Shown: in pieces, positions 1 through 11,699 of the stretch
Position numbering within the stretch: the first letter of the stretch is position 1
Layout of the letters: the number at the start of each line of letters is the position of its first letter
Source: Dipteronia dyeriana
Taxonomy: Eukaryota; Streptophyta; Magnoliopsida; Sapindales; Sapindaceae
Reading direction: 5' to 3'
DNA length: 64,000 nt
Assembly: GCA_032871835.1 (NCBI GenBank)
Contig: CM065303.1
Location: 57,078,597 to 57,142,596, forward strand
Program-made: the position numbers and the translations under genes
Notes under the pieces: model-generated
Databases searched by the model: none
Seen by the model: only the letters and a program-made list of their open reading frames with translations
What the model was told of the DNA's origin: nothing

Positions 1-2374
1 AGGGATATTGTTTGGATCTGATGGTGAGCTAACACGGGTGTTATTCGGTGGCGAATGGGTTGGTGTGTGATAGGGAAAAATGTCTTCATGAAAGACTGCA
101 TCTCGACTTATGAAAATTTATTTAGAATTAAGATCATATCAACTATATGATTTTTCTCCCAAAAGGATACCCAATGAAAACAAATTTGCGAGTTGGGATA
201 TCAAATTTATGATTAGGATGTAAATTTGTGGCATAAGCTAAACACCCAAAAGTACGTAGATGTCCATATGTGGGTGGGAAGATGACCAAAAAGTCTCTCG
301 TAAGGTGTAAGACCTGACAAGAGTATCATAGGTATGCGATTAATAAGATACATAGCTGTAAGAATGCATTCTTCCTAAAAACGTAGAGTTAACAAGACTG
401 AAATTGTAAAGCCCGTTAGTTAATTTGAAGGATATGTCTGTATTTGCGTTCCATAAACCCATTTTGTTAAGGAGTGGAAACATAAGACCTTTGAAAAACA
501 ATGACATGTGTACGAAAAAAATTAGACATGGAAACAAATTCCCCCTATTATCAGGACGAATTATTTTGATTTTTTTTTATGAAATTGTGTTTCGACATAT
601 GCAATAAAGGTCTTAAGTAATTGTTGTGTATCAAATTTATGACGCAAGAGAAAAATCCAAGTACTACGTGTATAGTCATCAACAATACAATGAAAATAAC
701 GAGCTCCAGAATGAGATGCAATTTTTTGTTGACCCCAAATATCGCAATGTATAAAAGGCAAAGCATGCTTAGTAGTAATATTACTTTATCCAAAAAATAT
801 TTGAGTTTGTTTTGCCAATGGGCAAACATCACAAGTTTTATTTGGAAAGGAAAAATTGAGAAAATTCTTAGCTAGTAATTGAAGTCTTGCTAGGGATGGG
901 TGACCAAGACGTCAATGCCATGTAATGGAGAACGCCTTTGAACACATGGTAGGTGGTGATGACTTGCACCCTTTTCCATCCAACAAGTAGTAAAGCCCAT
1001 TACGTTGTTGCCCCTAACCAATCATCATCCTCATCTCCAGGTCTTGTAAATTACAAAAATCATTTTAAAATGTTATTGAGTATTTTAATGATTGGGTGAG
1101 ACGACTCACAGAAATTAAGTTCATCATGAAAGACGCGATTCCAAAAACATTATAAAATGAATTGTTCGAGCTAAAATGAAATTTTCCAATCGAATAAATT
1201 GGAATCCTTATGCTGTCAGGTAGTCACACTGGTGGCAATGGTTGATTATGTGTGGCTTGAGCCAACAATAGACTAGATACATGGTCAGTTGCACCACTAT
1301 CTAATGGCCATTGAATAGACCATTTTGTAGATAATTTGGATGGCCCATATGCAGGCATGGTTGGCAGTAGGCTTACTATCCAGACATATCTTTTGTGACA
1401 TCATTGTAAACAACTGTTTGAATTCCTCAGCTGTCAAATTAGCACCCATATTCGAACTTGATGTATGTATGTTACTCATAGATGATCTGCCACTATTGCC
1501 GATGTTATTGGTGTTCCTTTCTTTAGTGCTAGAATTTTCTATTTTCCTGCGAATCAAGTGATCGGGAGGATACCTATGGATCTTCCAACAAGTGTCAATA
1601 GTGTGATGATCTCGATCGCAATGCGAGCAGTGAAGAGGCTTTCTCTCCCCCTGGCGCCCTTTAAAACCGTCTCGGTTGAACTTCATCGCTATAGTGGCGG
1701 GCTGTTTCGAACAAGTTATGGCCTTTGGTATGGACACACTATTTTTCTTCCAAAATTAACATGGAGTAAATCTTCCCAACAGATGGTAAGAGCTGAGTTA
1801 AAAGGACCTGGTTGTGGATGGCAGCGTACGAGTCGTAAAAACCCATCAACACTTGAAGAACTTTCGTAGTCTCAGCTACTTCTCTATTGGAATTTGTGGC
1901 TTTACAAGAACATGGTGTGATGGTTCTACAAGCATCTATTTCATCCTACAAACTTTTGATTTTGGTGAAATAGACATTCACAGGTTGTTGATTTTGGTTG
2001 ATGGGAGCAAGATGTTGCAGAAGTTCGCACAAACGATAAACGTTTTGCTAGGAAAATCTCTGGTTGAGATCGTCCCATGCTTCCATTACCGATAAAAGGT
2101 GGGCTACACTGGTGGAAAGATCGGGTGACAAACTGTTGAAGATCCATGAGAGGACCAAGTCGTTGCATCTTTGCCAAATAGCCAACTATATGGCCTTCTT
2201 CTCCGAAGGCTTTTAGACACTGCCACAAACAAATCCTAACTTATTCTTCTCACATAGTGCGATGGACATAGAACGGCACCAAGTACCTTAATTATCAATC
2301 AAAAAGGGGCTTGGAAACAAGAATCAATTCAGTGTAATCAGAATGATGGACGTTAAAGGACTAAAGGGATCCAT
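1..2374 (-). pseudogene. Ty1/copia gag-pol remnant, partial, cut by window edge
   Basis: This is a decayed copia polyprotein read on the minus strand. The gag start is near 2374 (MDPFSPL...). A retroviral-type zinc knuckle lies near 1640 (HCSHCDRDHHTIDTC). The integrase core is near 760-560 (HCDIWG, then SGARYF and VDDYTRSTW). The integrase C-terminal part is near 480-260 (NRIPM, LTPYERLFG), and the copia-typical region after it is near 240-160 (CLAYATNLHPNHKFD, FIGYPFG). The parts fall in different frames with stops between them, so the element is dead. Reverse transcriptase and RNase H would lie beyond position 1. Family membership is secure; lineage within copia is not resolved. Confidence 0.88.
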
Positions 2375-2479
2375 TGCAGAATTGGTTGTCTTGTCCCCCC
2401 CATGGCAAAGAACGTTTAACCCTAAAATAGAGAAGAAGTGAAAAAAAAGAAGTAAAAAAAAAACAAGGGCCCATGAGTA

Positions 2480-2491
2480 GCTCTGATACCA
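2480..2491 (-). promoter_or_regulatory. Primer binding site of the copia element
   Basis: On the minus strand this reads TGGTATCAGAGC, the complement of the 3' end of plant initiator tRNA-Met, which primes reverse transcription in most plant copia elements. It sits just upstream of the gag start and next to the putative LTR. Confidence 0.85.
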
Positions 2492-2642
2492 TATAAAATG
2501 GAATCTTTGCTGTGAAAAATGTATATTTTCATTCATACAAGATTCCTAATTTATACAATTAGATGCAGCCTAGTCTAGATATAAAACCGACCTAAAGCGA
2601 AAATGTTTTGTAAAATAAGCCCCTATTACTTCGTATACAACA
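2492..2642 (-). repeat. Putative short 5' LTR of the copia element
   Basis: Between the primer binding site and the hAT coding sequence lie about 150 bp. On the minus strand they start TGTTGTATACG, a normal LTR start. The other end reads ...CCATTTTATA and lacks the expected CA, so it is probably mutated. The partner LTR is outside the window. The right boundary is set by the hAT reading frame, which is open from about 2643. Confidence 0.55.
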
Positions 2643-4405
2643 TCATCCAAGGAGGGTTACAATAGTAGTTTAGGTTTGGGTATATTTAATAAGGATGATA
2701 CTAGGAAGACATTAGTAGAGATGTTGATTGTTGACGAGTTACCATTTAGATTTGTAGAGAAATAGGGTTTTCGCAAGTTCTGTCGTGTGGGTATGCCTAT
2801 GTTTGATGTCCCATCAAGAAGAACAATAGTTCGGGATATTTTGCAAATGTATGTTGATATGAATATGTCTTTCATGAAGCAATTTAGAGAGAGTAAGGTT
2901 AGTGTTTGTCTTACCATTGATACTTGGACATCAATCCAAAATATCAATTATATGGTTGTGACGGCCTATTTCATTGATGAACAATGACATTTGCAAAAGA
3001 GGATTTTGAGTTTTACTCAAATTTTCGATCATAGGGAGGAAACCATTGGGAAGTGTATTGAGCAAGTGTTGCTTGATTAGGGTATTGATAGGATTTTTAC
3101 CATCACTGTGGATAATGCATCTTCCAACAAAACGGTTAATCTTTATGTCAAAAGAAAGTTGAAAAGTTAGAATGCAGATAGTTTGATTTTGGATGGGAAG
3201 TATTTGCATTTACAATGTTCAACACACATTGTGAATTTAATAGTAAACGATGGGTTACAGAAGATGCATGATTCGATGGTTGCCATATGCAATGTCTTGA
3301 AATTTGTAAAATCCTTTCCTAATAGATTTGAGAACTTCAAAACATATGTTGAGCGTAAAAAAATTCAAAATATGGGGCTTGTAGTGTTAGATGTGCCTAC
3401 TAGGTGGAATTCCACTTACCTAATGTTGGTGAGTTCACTCAAATTTGTCAAAGCATTTGATCATATGGATGACAAAGATATACACTACTAGAACTACTTT
3501 AAAGAGACTGAAAATGAGCCAAAGAAGATTGGGCCACATAATTTTGAGCATTGGGAGAAAGCTAAGGTATTTGTACAATTCCTTAAAACCTTAAATGATG
3601 TTACTTTGCAATTTAGTGCTACATTTAGTGTCACTTCAGACTTATATTTTCATAAATATAGCATAACTAGTTACCAATTGACATCAATGAGTGGTTATGG
3701 GAATCACATTGTGTGTCAAATGGCCTCCACAATGAAGTATAAGTTTGAAAAATATTGTGGGAGTTTGGAAACCATGAACAAGTTGTTTATAATAGCAGTG
3801 TTGTTGGATCATATGTATAAATTGCAATATGTTTCTTATTTTTTTACGGTTTTATATGGAGTTGGAAGTTGTGAATCCATTACCGCAAACATCAAAGATG
3901 CATTGGTTGAGTTATATGAGAGTTATAATGCATTATACGGTGGTAGTGGTGGTGGTGGTAGTGGTAGTACTAATGGTGGTGGTAGTGTTGATGAAATCCC
4001 CTTATTTTGTGGTGGAGAAATTGATGATAGTAGTATATTGACATTTCGGTCACTTTTTCTGAGACGGTTGAGAAGCACGATGGTAGAAATGAGGAGAAAA
4101 GGTATTTGTTGGAGCCGATTGAACTTAAGCGTCCTAATTTTGATGTATTGACTTGGTGGAATGTTAATTGTGCACACTATCCCATTTTGGCATTGATTGC
4201 AAAAGATGTGTTTGCAATGTCAATTTCCATTATAGCATCTGAGTCTGCATTTAGTGGTGGAGGATGAGTTCTAGATTCATTCCGGAGTTCATTGAAACCT
4301 AAAACAGTGAAACGTTTGATTTGTACATAAAATTGGTTACAAGCCACATATCGTACAAATCAACTTGAAGAAACAATAATGAATGCTCATACTGATGATA
4401 CATAA
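2643..4405 (+). pseudogene. hAT transposase (RICESLEEPER-like) pseudogene
   Basis: The translation matches plant hAT transposases in order. The N-terminal catalytic part includes VPSRRTIVRDIL and a TIDTWTSIQNINYMV block at 2920-2960. The core includes TVDNASSN near 3108, HLQCSTHIVNLIV near 3205 and DVPTRWNSTYLML near 3390. The C-terminal hAT dimerisation domain is at about 4110-4330 (WWN, then SESAFSGGG and SLKPKTV). Stops occur inside the frame, several of the CGA-to-TGA or CAA-to-TAA type expected from decay of methylated DNA, and a frameshift lies near 4050-4120. The BED finger expected before 2643 is missing. Not functional. Confidence 0.9.
3939..3992 (+). repeat. GGT trinucleotide repeat inside hAT pseudogene
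   Basis: An imperfect (GGT)n tract encodes Gly/Ser-rich sequence in the transposase frame. It sits where plant hAT proteins have a variable linker, so it is probably an in-frame expansion. Confidence 0.8.
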
Positions 4406-5230
4406 TTAGAAAACTTACAGTTCAATAAAGATGTCGAAGCCGATAAATAGTTATTAATAAATTTGATTACTTACCTATCTTATTTAATTTTCATGTTTTA
4501 TTTTTACAAATTCCAACATACGTTATTTTGATCTTTATATATAGCTTGCAAATTTAACTAACGAATTGATGATAGTGACAAATTTGATACGGGAGAGTAG
4601 TGAACCAACAAATCATGAATGGTAACTAGTAAGAATATTTTAATATTATGAATTTTTTCTATTGTAAATTATTGTTGGATGAATCAATAATGTTAATTTA
4701 ATGACAACATGTTTCTTATTATTTTGGAGTAGGTTTGGACTTTGGAGCAATCAATGCGTTTTATGGAGCAATGAAGAATTTCAAGAATTTTAATTTCATG
4801 GACTGCATTTATTAAGTTATTTTTGTTATGTTATGGAGCAATAAAGAACTTTATGGAATGTTGAATTGTTTATTTGTTTAGTTATTAGACTTGGGCCACT
4901 TGGTATATGGATTGTTTATTTGCTTAGTTATTAACTTATTATGTTATGGATTGTTATTACGTGGTTGAATCTATTAGATTTGGTATATGGAATGATGAAA
5001 TGTTTAGTGAATTAGTGTTATTATGATTTATGAGTGTGAATTTATTTGTGTTTATGGAATGATGGATTTTTTATCTGTTTTCAATTTAATATATAATCTT
5101 TGTCATTTTTTAGGTGTTTGGTATTGTATTTGCCCTATTAGGCCATTTGCATCAATATATATATATATATATATATAATTTGGCACCATAATTGGTGTTT
5201 CTTTTTTAATTTAGTCAAAAGCGAACTAAT
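4406..5230. other. AT-rich non-coding part of the hAT element, with AT repeat
   Basis: No coding signal is visible. Short TTATGGA / TTAGTTATTA phrases recur around 4740-5060, and an (AT)n microsatellite runs at 5155-5177. Confidence 0.5.
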
Positions 5231-5499
5231 AGGCACAATACATGGAAAAAACCGTGTAATTGAACAAGTCCAGAAATTTGGCCATTAGGCTCAAAACCAA
5301 ACGAACCGAACGGGTCCAATTCTGTTCGTTTTCGATCGGTTGACAAATATCAATTTGATTGGATCGGTTCACTTTTTAAAGAAACTGAATTTTATTGGTT
5401 TTTTATCGGTTCCATGGAAAAAAAAATGAACCGATCCAATCTCGCCCACCCCTATCTGGAAGACAACACATTGAAGCAGTCTACAATGAAGTGGTTGCA

Positions 5500-5515
5500 A
5501 ACACACACACACACA
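5500..5515. repeat. (CA)n microsatellite
   Basis: Eight CA units in single-copy-looking sequence between the hAT right end and the LINE fragment. Confidence 0.8.
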
Positions 5516-5647
5516 ATTTATTTATTTCCTCTATGTTATGGAGAGAGTTCATTTGACATGGTTATATACACTGATTTTAATTTGAATCTCTTATCAAGGC
5601 TCATCAAAGATAAATACTCAAACTAAACGAAGTCACCCCATTCCAAT

Positions 5648-5932
5648 CTATTTCCGCAATCTCTGGATCCATTTTTTTACAAGGCAATCCGTAAAAGAAT
5701 TCAACTCCCTAGACAGAAATTTAATCTCCAAACCCACCCAATTGTGCAGAATTTCCCTAATTTCATGAATTAAAGATACCAAGTTCAGATTCACAAATTC
5801 CTCACCATTACACCATGCCACAACCGATTTCGAATCACTAAAAATAATGATATTGCAGTTCTCATTTGGTTGGCTGTCAATGAGCAGCTGACATGCCCTG
5901 TGTATGGCATATATCTCAGCAGAGGTGATAAT
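5648..5932 (-). pseudogene. LINE-type RNase H domain fragment
   Basis: The minus-strand frame reads AEIYAIHRACQLL, then IIIFSDSKSVVAWCNG and LEIKFLSRELNSFTDCL. This is the pattern of the RNase H-like domain at the C-terminus of plant LINE ORF2 proteins: Glu in AE, Asp in SDS, and a late conserved Asp. The N-terminal strand with the first catalytic Asp is missing. The frame ends where the LTR starts at 5933, so the LTR element probably inserted into or truncated this LINE copy. Confidence 0.7.
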
Positions 5933-7177
5933 TGTTAGATTAAACAAGATAAAAATAGGTTTTGATAATATTTAGAATAATCAGGATTAGATTGCAGTTA
6001 GTAGGGATGGCAATGGGGCGGGGTGGCCTTCCATATACCCCACCCCATATATTTTTTGAAAACCCATCCCCTCATAAACCCCCACCTTAGATTGAGCGGG
6101 TTGGGGCGGGACGGGTTACATCGGGGAGTGATTTCCCTATCCCCACTCATTTACACCATTTATATTTTATTTATTTATTAAAATTACAAATATATAGCCA
6201 CTGAATATGATAAAATATATAAAGTAGTAAATAATTCGATGAAACTATTAAAAAAAACATCTCGTAAACTTAATTCTCACAAGTAAATTCTATCATTCTC
6301 AAACAAAAACATAAAGTATGAAGTCAAAATATTCGAAAATCATAACGTTAATCATCTAATAGTTACATCTATTTCTCTTGTTCTCTCTTCGTAATATCAA
6401 CTTCATCTGGCATCTCCTCCAGATGTTGACACTCACTCACATTGTTTCTGTAACATTCCAAACCAATAAAAAAAATTGTATTCAATCTGATTTGAATAAC
6501 AATAATTTAATTTGATTTAATATGCATGATTTATTTTACCTCATTAAAATCTGGTTCTTCAAGACATGTGGAATGCTCAGTTGTAGTATAAGAACATGAA
6601 GCTAATCATAAGATAAAAAACTTTCTGTATTTGAGGTTGAAGCTTGAATGATAAACTTTGAGTTGTTTGTGGAATAAAGACTTAGAGTTGCAGTTAGCGG
6701 CTAGGGTTTTTTTAATTGTATTTTGTATTGTCACTTTATGTTAAATAACGGCAAATAGATGTAAAGTTAGAGTTAATGTATTTATATATATTTCATTTTT
6801 TTAGATATATTTATTTTCTTTGAAACTACGTAGTTTAACTAAATATTATTTTAAGCTGGGCGGGGCGGGATGGGGAGTATAAAACCCATCCTCGCCCCAT
6901 CTCCACTAAATTGAAACCTGTCCCTACCTCAAAAGTGCGGGTCCCCACGGGTAATTTTGTCATCCCTAGCAGTTAGCCAATCCAATTAATCAGATATCTT
7001 TTGGTTATTTTATATTTATCAGCTTAGATGTATGAATAATGACTTGTAGTATTTAGATAATATGATTAGAATTTATTCCTAAAATTAAGTGTTAGTTTAT
7101 TCAGACATTTTGGAGATTTGGTTTCTCTCGAAGTAAACTAGTATCATTTATTCTTTCATCCAATTTTACACATAACA
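5933..7177 (+). repeat. 5' LTR of a two-LTR retrotransposon, interrupted by a MITE
   Basis: It starts TGTTAGATTAAACAAG and ends CATAACA (TGTTA/TAACA ends). A primer binding site follows three bases later. The sequence is repeated at 9685-9902 with moderate divergence. Without the nested insertion (6002-6968 plus one target copy) the LTR is about 270 bp. The copy at the right end is shorter because of a small internal deletion. Confidence 0.8.
6002..6968. mobile_element. Non-autonomous hAT element (MITE) nested in the LTR
   Basis: The terminal inverted repeats are TAGGGATGGCAA on the left and the complement of TTGTCATCCCTA on the right, followed inward by G-rich GGGGCGGGG motifs. Both sides carry a perfect 8-bp target duplication, GCAGTTAG (5994-6001 and 6969-6976), diagnostic of hAT transposition. 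The 967-bp interior is AT-rich and has no open frame. The paralogous LTR at 9685 lacks the insertion. Confidence 0.93.
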
Positions 7178-7179
7178 GT

Positions 7180-7339
7180 TGGTATCAGGGCCAGATTATG
7201 GATCAAAGGCTAGAGCGTTTGGAGATTTCTTTGGTAACACTTCGAAAGGAGATGAGAGAAATGTTCTTGGCCATGAATGCTCGCTTTGAGCAATTCTTTG
7301 AGTCTCAGACTCAAGTTCATGAACAGGGAGATCTATAAG
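7180..7339 (+). pseudogene. Primer binding site and truncated gag start of the LTR element
   Basis: TGGTATCAGGG (7180-7190) is a one-base variant of the tRNA-Met primer site. The ATG at 7198 opens 46 codons (MDQRLERLEISLVTLRKEM...) predicted to form a coiled coil, then hits a stop at 7336. Starts of this kind (MDQR-LE-L) are typical of Ty3/gypsy gag proteins, so the element may be gypsy-derived; this is inference. No other pol domain is visible before the 3' LTR. Confidence 0.5.
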
Positions 7340-9684
7340 TTGATGGTTCTGTAATCAAACACTATGTTCAAGTTTGCAAAGCATCAATGATTGATGTTCA
7401 ACCATACAAACCAACAACGATATATGTACAACCCTACAAGTCAACAACAGTTTTAGCTCCAAGAGGTTCAATTCAAATAGACATAAAGAGACACGTTCAG
7501 AACAAACCAACGATGTACATAAACTCTTTATCAATTATAAGATTGATTCCAAACGAGTTGAAGAAAAGGAGGGAGAAAAGTTTGTGCTTAAACTAACCGT
7601 TATAAAAGGGTTTTGATGACGATTTTATATACGTTGTTAAAGACAGTGTTATAAAACGTTTGTCACTGTTTTTTAGTTTATGACGATTTTTAAAAACCGT
7701 CATAAATTAATAATAGTTTTTGTTAACGCTATATTCTCGACAATTTATAAATGTTATTATTTTATGATGACGTAAAACCAACTTTGACAATTGACTTCCA
7801 AATACCTATTAAGAAGATATTATATATATACATTATTTTTGGTTAATTTATAATGGTAAGGATCTCATTTATTAAGAAAGAAAGTGATTCTAGGAATCAA
7901 ACGAATTCTCTTGCTTATAACCAACAATCAATGCTTAATTCCTTAATTATTTGATTGTATTGATTTTATGTAATTTATTTCCTTCCTATCATTAGAATCA
8001 TATCGATTTTTTTTCTCGATACCTACACAATTTGTATAATTTTTCAGTTACAATATCAATGAAATAATATCGATACTCTTTTATTTCTCGGTCTTTATAT
8101 AGCTAAAATAAAAAATTACAAACATCATCATCAAAATATACAAAATCTATCACCAAAATCAACCCTAAAATACAAAATAGTATACTAAAAAACAGTTTAA
8201 AATATGTGTAAATTTTCTTTGTTCATCTTTTCAGAGGCCTCTTTTCGAGCATATAACTGTATAAAATGAGAAACAACATGAGTAAGATTTGAATAATGAT
8301 TTATTGACAAAAAAAAGCTCATACTATATTATAACATCAAATCACAATTAAAACTTATTTTTAACATTAAAAGAATGAGAAAATAAAAGGAGACCGAAAC
8401 GAAAAATTAACGAACCTCTCGTTCATACTGCTATCAACTTTCTCGTTGAAATTAGAGAACATAATCTTCTGTTTTCCATAAATATTAAAAATTCAAGTTC
8501 AAAACACAAAATGTATTGAAGAAATTCATTATTCGCTATCAAAGACTACAACAAATTCACAACCGATACATAAAAACCAAATAACTACATAAAAAACAAA
8601 TCAAGCACTCACCATGGTAAGAGTTCTTATTTTTGCTTTCTTTGTGTGTGAAAGGTGAAGAATGTGAGTGAGAGATGAGAGAAAAAAATGGGAGGGAGGA
8701 GGAAGTTGCGGCTATGGTGAGAAAGTGGGGAGGAAATATATACCTTTTAAAATATTTATGATATTAATTTAAAGATATAATGTGGATAAACCTATTTTCA
8801 AAAAAAAAAATGGATAAACCTATAATATTAACTTGTGTCCACTTATTGCATGTAAAAAGTGATACACAATAAAGTAATTAAAAAAAATCAAAATGGCATA
8901 TTTAAATATGAAAAAAAATGAGAGTAAATTTTTTTAATTTTTTTTTTAACTATGTTATTAATATATCACTACAAGAAAGTGATTGCATGATTACTTGTGC
9001 TTTGTTGATTTAATTTTATATTTAAAGTATTATACAATACAAAATTGAGAGATAAAGAATTTAAAAGTAGTGTTTAATTAATATAATTCTACAAATAAAA
9101 GACATATCTTTCTTTATTACGCTAACAAAATGATGTGATTATTATGGATTTTTTTTTTTGATAACTTGAACACGGTTAATTAAATTCGTGATCACTTGAT
9201 TGCGGACGTTATGAAAACATGCGACAACTTATTCACGGTTATAAATACTTATGATAACTTGATTATGGTTAATAAAATTTTAATACAATGATGGCATATT
9301 TAAAAAACCACGATACTTTTATGTCGATTTAAAGTAAGTTATTAACATACGTTGGATTAAAAATACTATTATAACTTGATCACGGCTAAAAAAACTGCAA
9401 TAAAATTGGGTGATAAATTAAAAACCTTTTTTTCCTTGTTGCAACAAGAAATTTGAAACTAATTACCAATGCAGGATCCTTGAAGTAAACAAATCAGAGG
9501 AAAAAGAAGAAGTAAACAAGGACACGACCTTTGAGAAACCGGCTAAAAGAGTTGATTGATAAAAAAAAATCCAATCAATATGCTTGGGGACAAAGATGTT
9601 TTAAGGGGAAAAGAATATTACGTGCAAGTCAAATAAATAAAACATAAGGTTAGTTTTTAGATTTTTAGGATTAGTTTTGATCAT
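7340..9684. other. Non-coding interior of the LTR element
   Basis: AT-rich sequence without recognisable protein domains. At 7610-7700 there are TGACGATTTT / AAAACCGTCATAA inverted motifs. At 8967 CACTACAAGAAA matches the terminal motif of plant CACTA transposons. Between 9160 and 9390 there are recurrent ACTTGATTATGGTTAA-like phrases that resemble subterminal repeats. A matching opposite end was not found, so a nested CACTA remnant is only suspected. Confidence 0.35.
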
Positions 9685-9902
9685 TGTTAAATTAAACAAG
9701 ATAGAAAGAGATTTTCATAATTTTTAGAACAAATAGGATTAGATTGCAGTTACTCCTAATCTAAACTAACTTGCAGCAGTTAAATAATATGATTAGAATT
9801 TATTCTTGAAATTAACTGTGTTAATTTATTCTGATATTTTATGGATTTTGGTTTCTGTCCAAGTAAATCAATACCTTTTTTTATCCAGTTGTGCGCGTAG
9901 CA
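9685..9902 (+). repeat. 3' LTR of the two-LTR retrotransposon
   Basis: It starts TGTTAAATTAAACAAG and ends CGCGTAGCA. It aligns over its length with 5933-7177 minus the MITE, apart from about 50 bp missing in the middle. Flanking 5-bp sequences do not match those left of 5933, so the target duplication has been lost. Confidence 0.78.
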
Positions 9903-10218
9903 CGTCTGTTGTACTTTCAATTCACCAATTCAAAATGAGTCTATCAATGGAGTTTTCTCCCTTTTTTGGTTTTAACTCTTATTTACCTTTGACTTGATAT
10001 TTCATACCATAGAGATTTTCAGAATAAATAAACAAAGATTGGCTTTGCAAGTTTCTTACTAATAGAAATACTAATTTTATGTCAACTAACCATATATATG
10101 AACAAAATCACCCCAAGAAAGAAAAATGACATACAAAATTTCATCTTAACTAAAAAAAAAAAAAATTCCCATGAACTTCGTACGGCCCAAGGCAGCCAAA
10201 ACTGTCGATCTGCTTCTG

Positions 10219-11623
10219 CTAATGAGTTGGAGAGTTGGGTTTTGGATTATTTAGGTGGGTGGTTTCACTCAGCTCTCTTAGTTGAATATACATTTCCTCG
10301 ATGAAAGATGTTGATTCTTGTAATGGTTCCTCCATAGCTGCCTTCAGCTTCTTCAGTGCAATGTAATATGCTTCCTGTCCATTCAAAAATATTTATGGCC
10401 ATTTTCGTCGACTCCTTTGTAAAAATTGACAAGAAAAAAAACTTTTAGACTGGTTTTGATTTTGTTTCTAATTTAAAGGCCAAAGAAGTGAATTTTAAAA
10501 AACTGCGACATTCAAATATACATCAATTAATTTACTTATAATTTCGTTCAAAAGATTAAAGATATTCACAAAGACTAGAAGGGTATCCTAACTCTATCTT
10601 TAATAAGGAGAAACTGGATATAAATTTAAATTAATATAACTTCGTGTTGAACATATTTAGTTCTTAATAGTTTATAAAAGACAGGATATTCATCATATAG
10701 ATAGAGAATGACGATTAATATGTCAAAAACAAAGAACTCTAGCATTAAATCAGAAGTGTCTTCAGCAACAATAAGTGTGGAAGATAAGACCATGCATGGG
10801 TGTTGGGTGCAAGCGTGGTGGGTCTCATGAGACTGTAAACAGAAGAAAGATGTACAAAAACTAAATGAGGCATCATCATACCATGAAACGATCAAGTTCT
10901 GAACAAGTTGGATTAATGGTAGATTGGAGATTCAAATTGGCTTGGTTTTCTGTATGTCTTGTGCCAGCTTCATCAATTTCACCTAAGCCCACCTGACATA
11001 CATACATATATATATCAAATTACTGGTCAGCAAGATCAGACTGAGAGTAAACGAAGTTTTTTATATTTGCTAACATAAACTTCAATATACCTGTTGATAT
11101 GGCTTACCTGACTCTGGCCATAAAAAAAATCGATTATTTAAAGTAACCAAAAAAAAAAAGTGAGCGTCGGATTGGGCATAAAAGTTTGAACTTAGACAAC
11201 ATTCATTTTTTAGTCTCTTATTATAATATATATGCACTTTTTGTGTATGGTCCATTCCATCTATACAAAAGTAAGAATAATATTGGAGTCTCCTATATAT
11301 GGCCTCAAATCAAAGCCTTGTTTTCTGATCCTCGACGAGACAATATATATATAGTACAAAGAAAAATAATTAAATAAATGTATAAATTTGACTGAACATA
11401 TCAAATTAAAAGAGGAATGGACAGAGCATATGTATATATAAATATATACCTTCAAACAGTTGAAATGAGTCTCAATCAAAAGGCCATACAAAGGGTGGCT
11501 TGAGATTCTCCTCTTCAGATTCTCTTCATCATCTTCACTATCAACATCAACATCATCTTCAAACCGCACATTTTCAATTTCTCTACTTTTACCATTCTCA
11601 ACTATACTCTTAGCTGCTTCCAT
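10219..11623 (-). CDS. KNATM: KNATM-type KNOX protein without homeodomain (MEINOX only)
   Basis: Three exons, at 11623-11450, 10992-10882 and 10374-10219 (minus), encode 146 aa; both introns are phase 0 with GT-AG borders. Exon 1 has an acidic stretch (EDDVDVDSEDDEE, residues 22-34), then the start of KNOX1 (LKRRISSHPLYGLLIETHF, 36-54). Exon 2 completes KNOX1 and begins KNOX2 (CSELDRFM, 88-95). Exon 3 holds the rest of KNOX2 (EAYYIALKKLKAAMEEPLQE and SFIEEMYIQLREL) and a short tail ending at TAG. No ELK or homeodomain follows. This is the architecture of KNATM in Arabidopsis and of the tomato PETROSELINUM gene. Those proteins bind BELL-class TALE homeodomain partners through the MEINOX region and modulate KNOX/BELL activity in leaf patterning. 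The chosen ATG follows a CT/GA microsatellite; an in-frame ATG 14 codons upstream would only add repeat-encoded residues. It appears intact. Confidence 0.93.
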
Positions 11624-11646
11624 CTCTCTCTCTCTCTCTCTCTCTC
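11624..11646. repeat. (CT)n microsatellite in KNATM 5' leader
   Basis: The GA/CT repeat abuts the KNATM start codon. Such tracts are common in plant 5' UTRs and core promoters; a regulatory role is possible but not shown. Confidence 0.85.
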
Positions 11647-11699
11647 TTCTCAATAAAACACACATATATGCAATCTATATGCTAACAAACAAGTACATG

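Larger units (their letters stand above)
2643..5454 (+). mobile_element. hAT transposon, 5' part missing, right terminus present
   Basis: A decayed hAT transposase is followed by about 1 kb of AT-rich non-coding DNA. The right end is built of GAACCGATCC / CGGTTC motifs and finishes CCCACCCCTA, the complement of a hAT-type terminal inverted repeat starting TAGGGGTGGG. The last 200 bp are shared with the complete non-autonomous element at 16668-17301. The left end, including the BED zinc finger and left terminus, is absent because the copia element abuts it. Confidence 0.65.

Noticed and set aside
3829..4041. Valine-rich 70-codon open frame
   Set aside because: It is a shifted reading of the GGT repeat inside the hAT transposase pseudogene.
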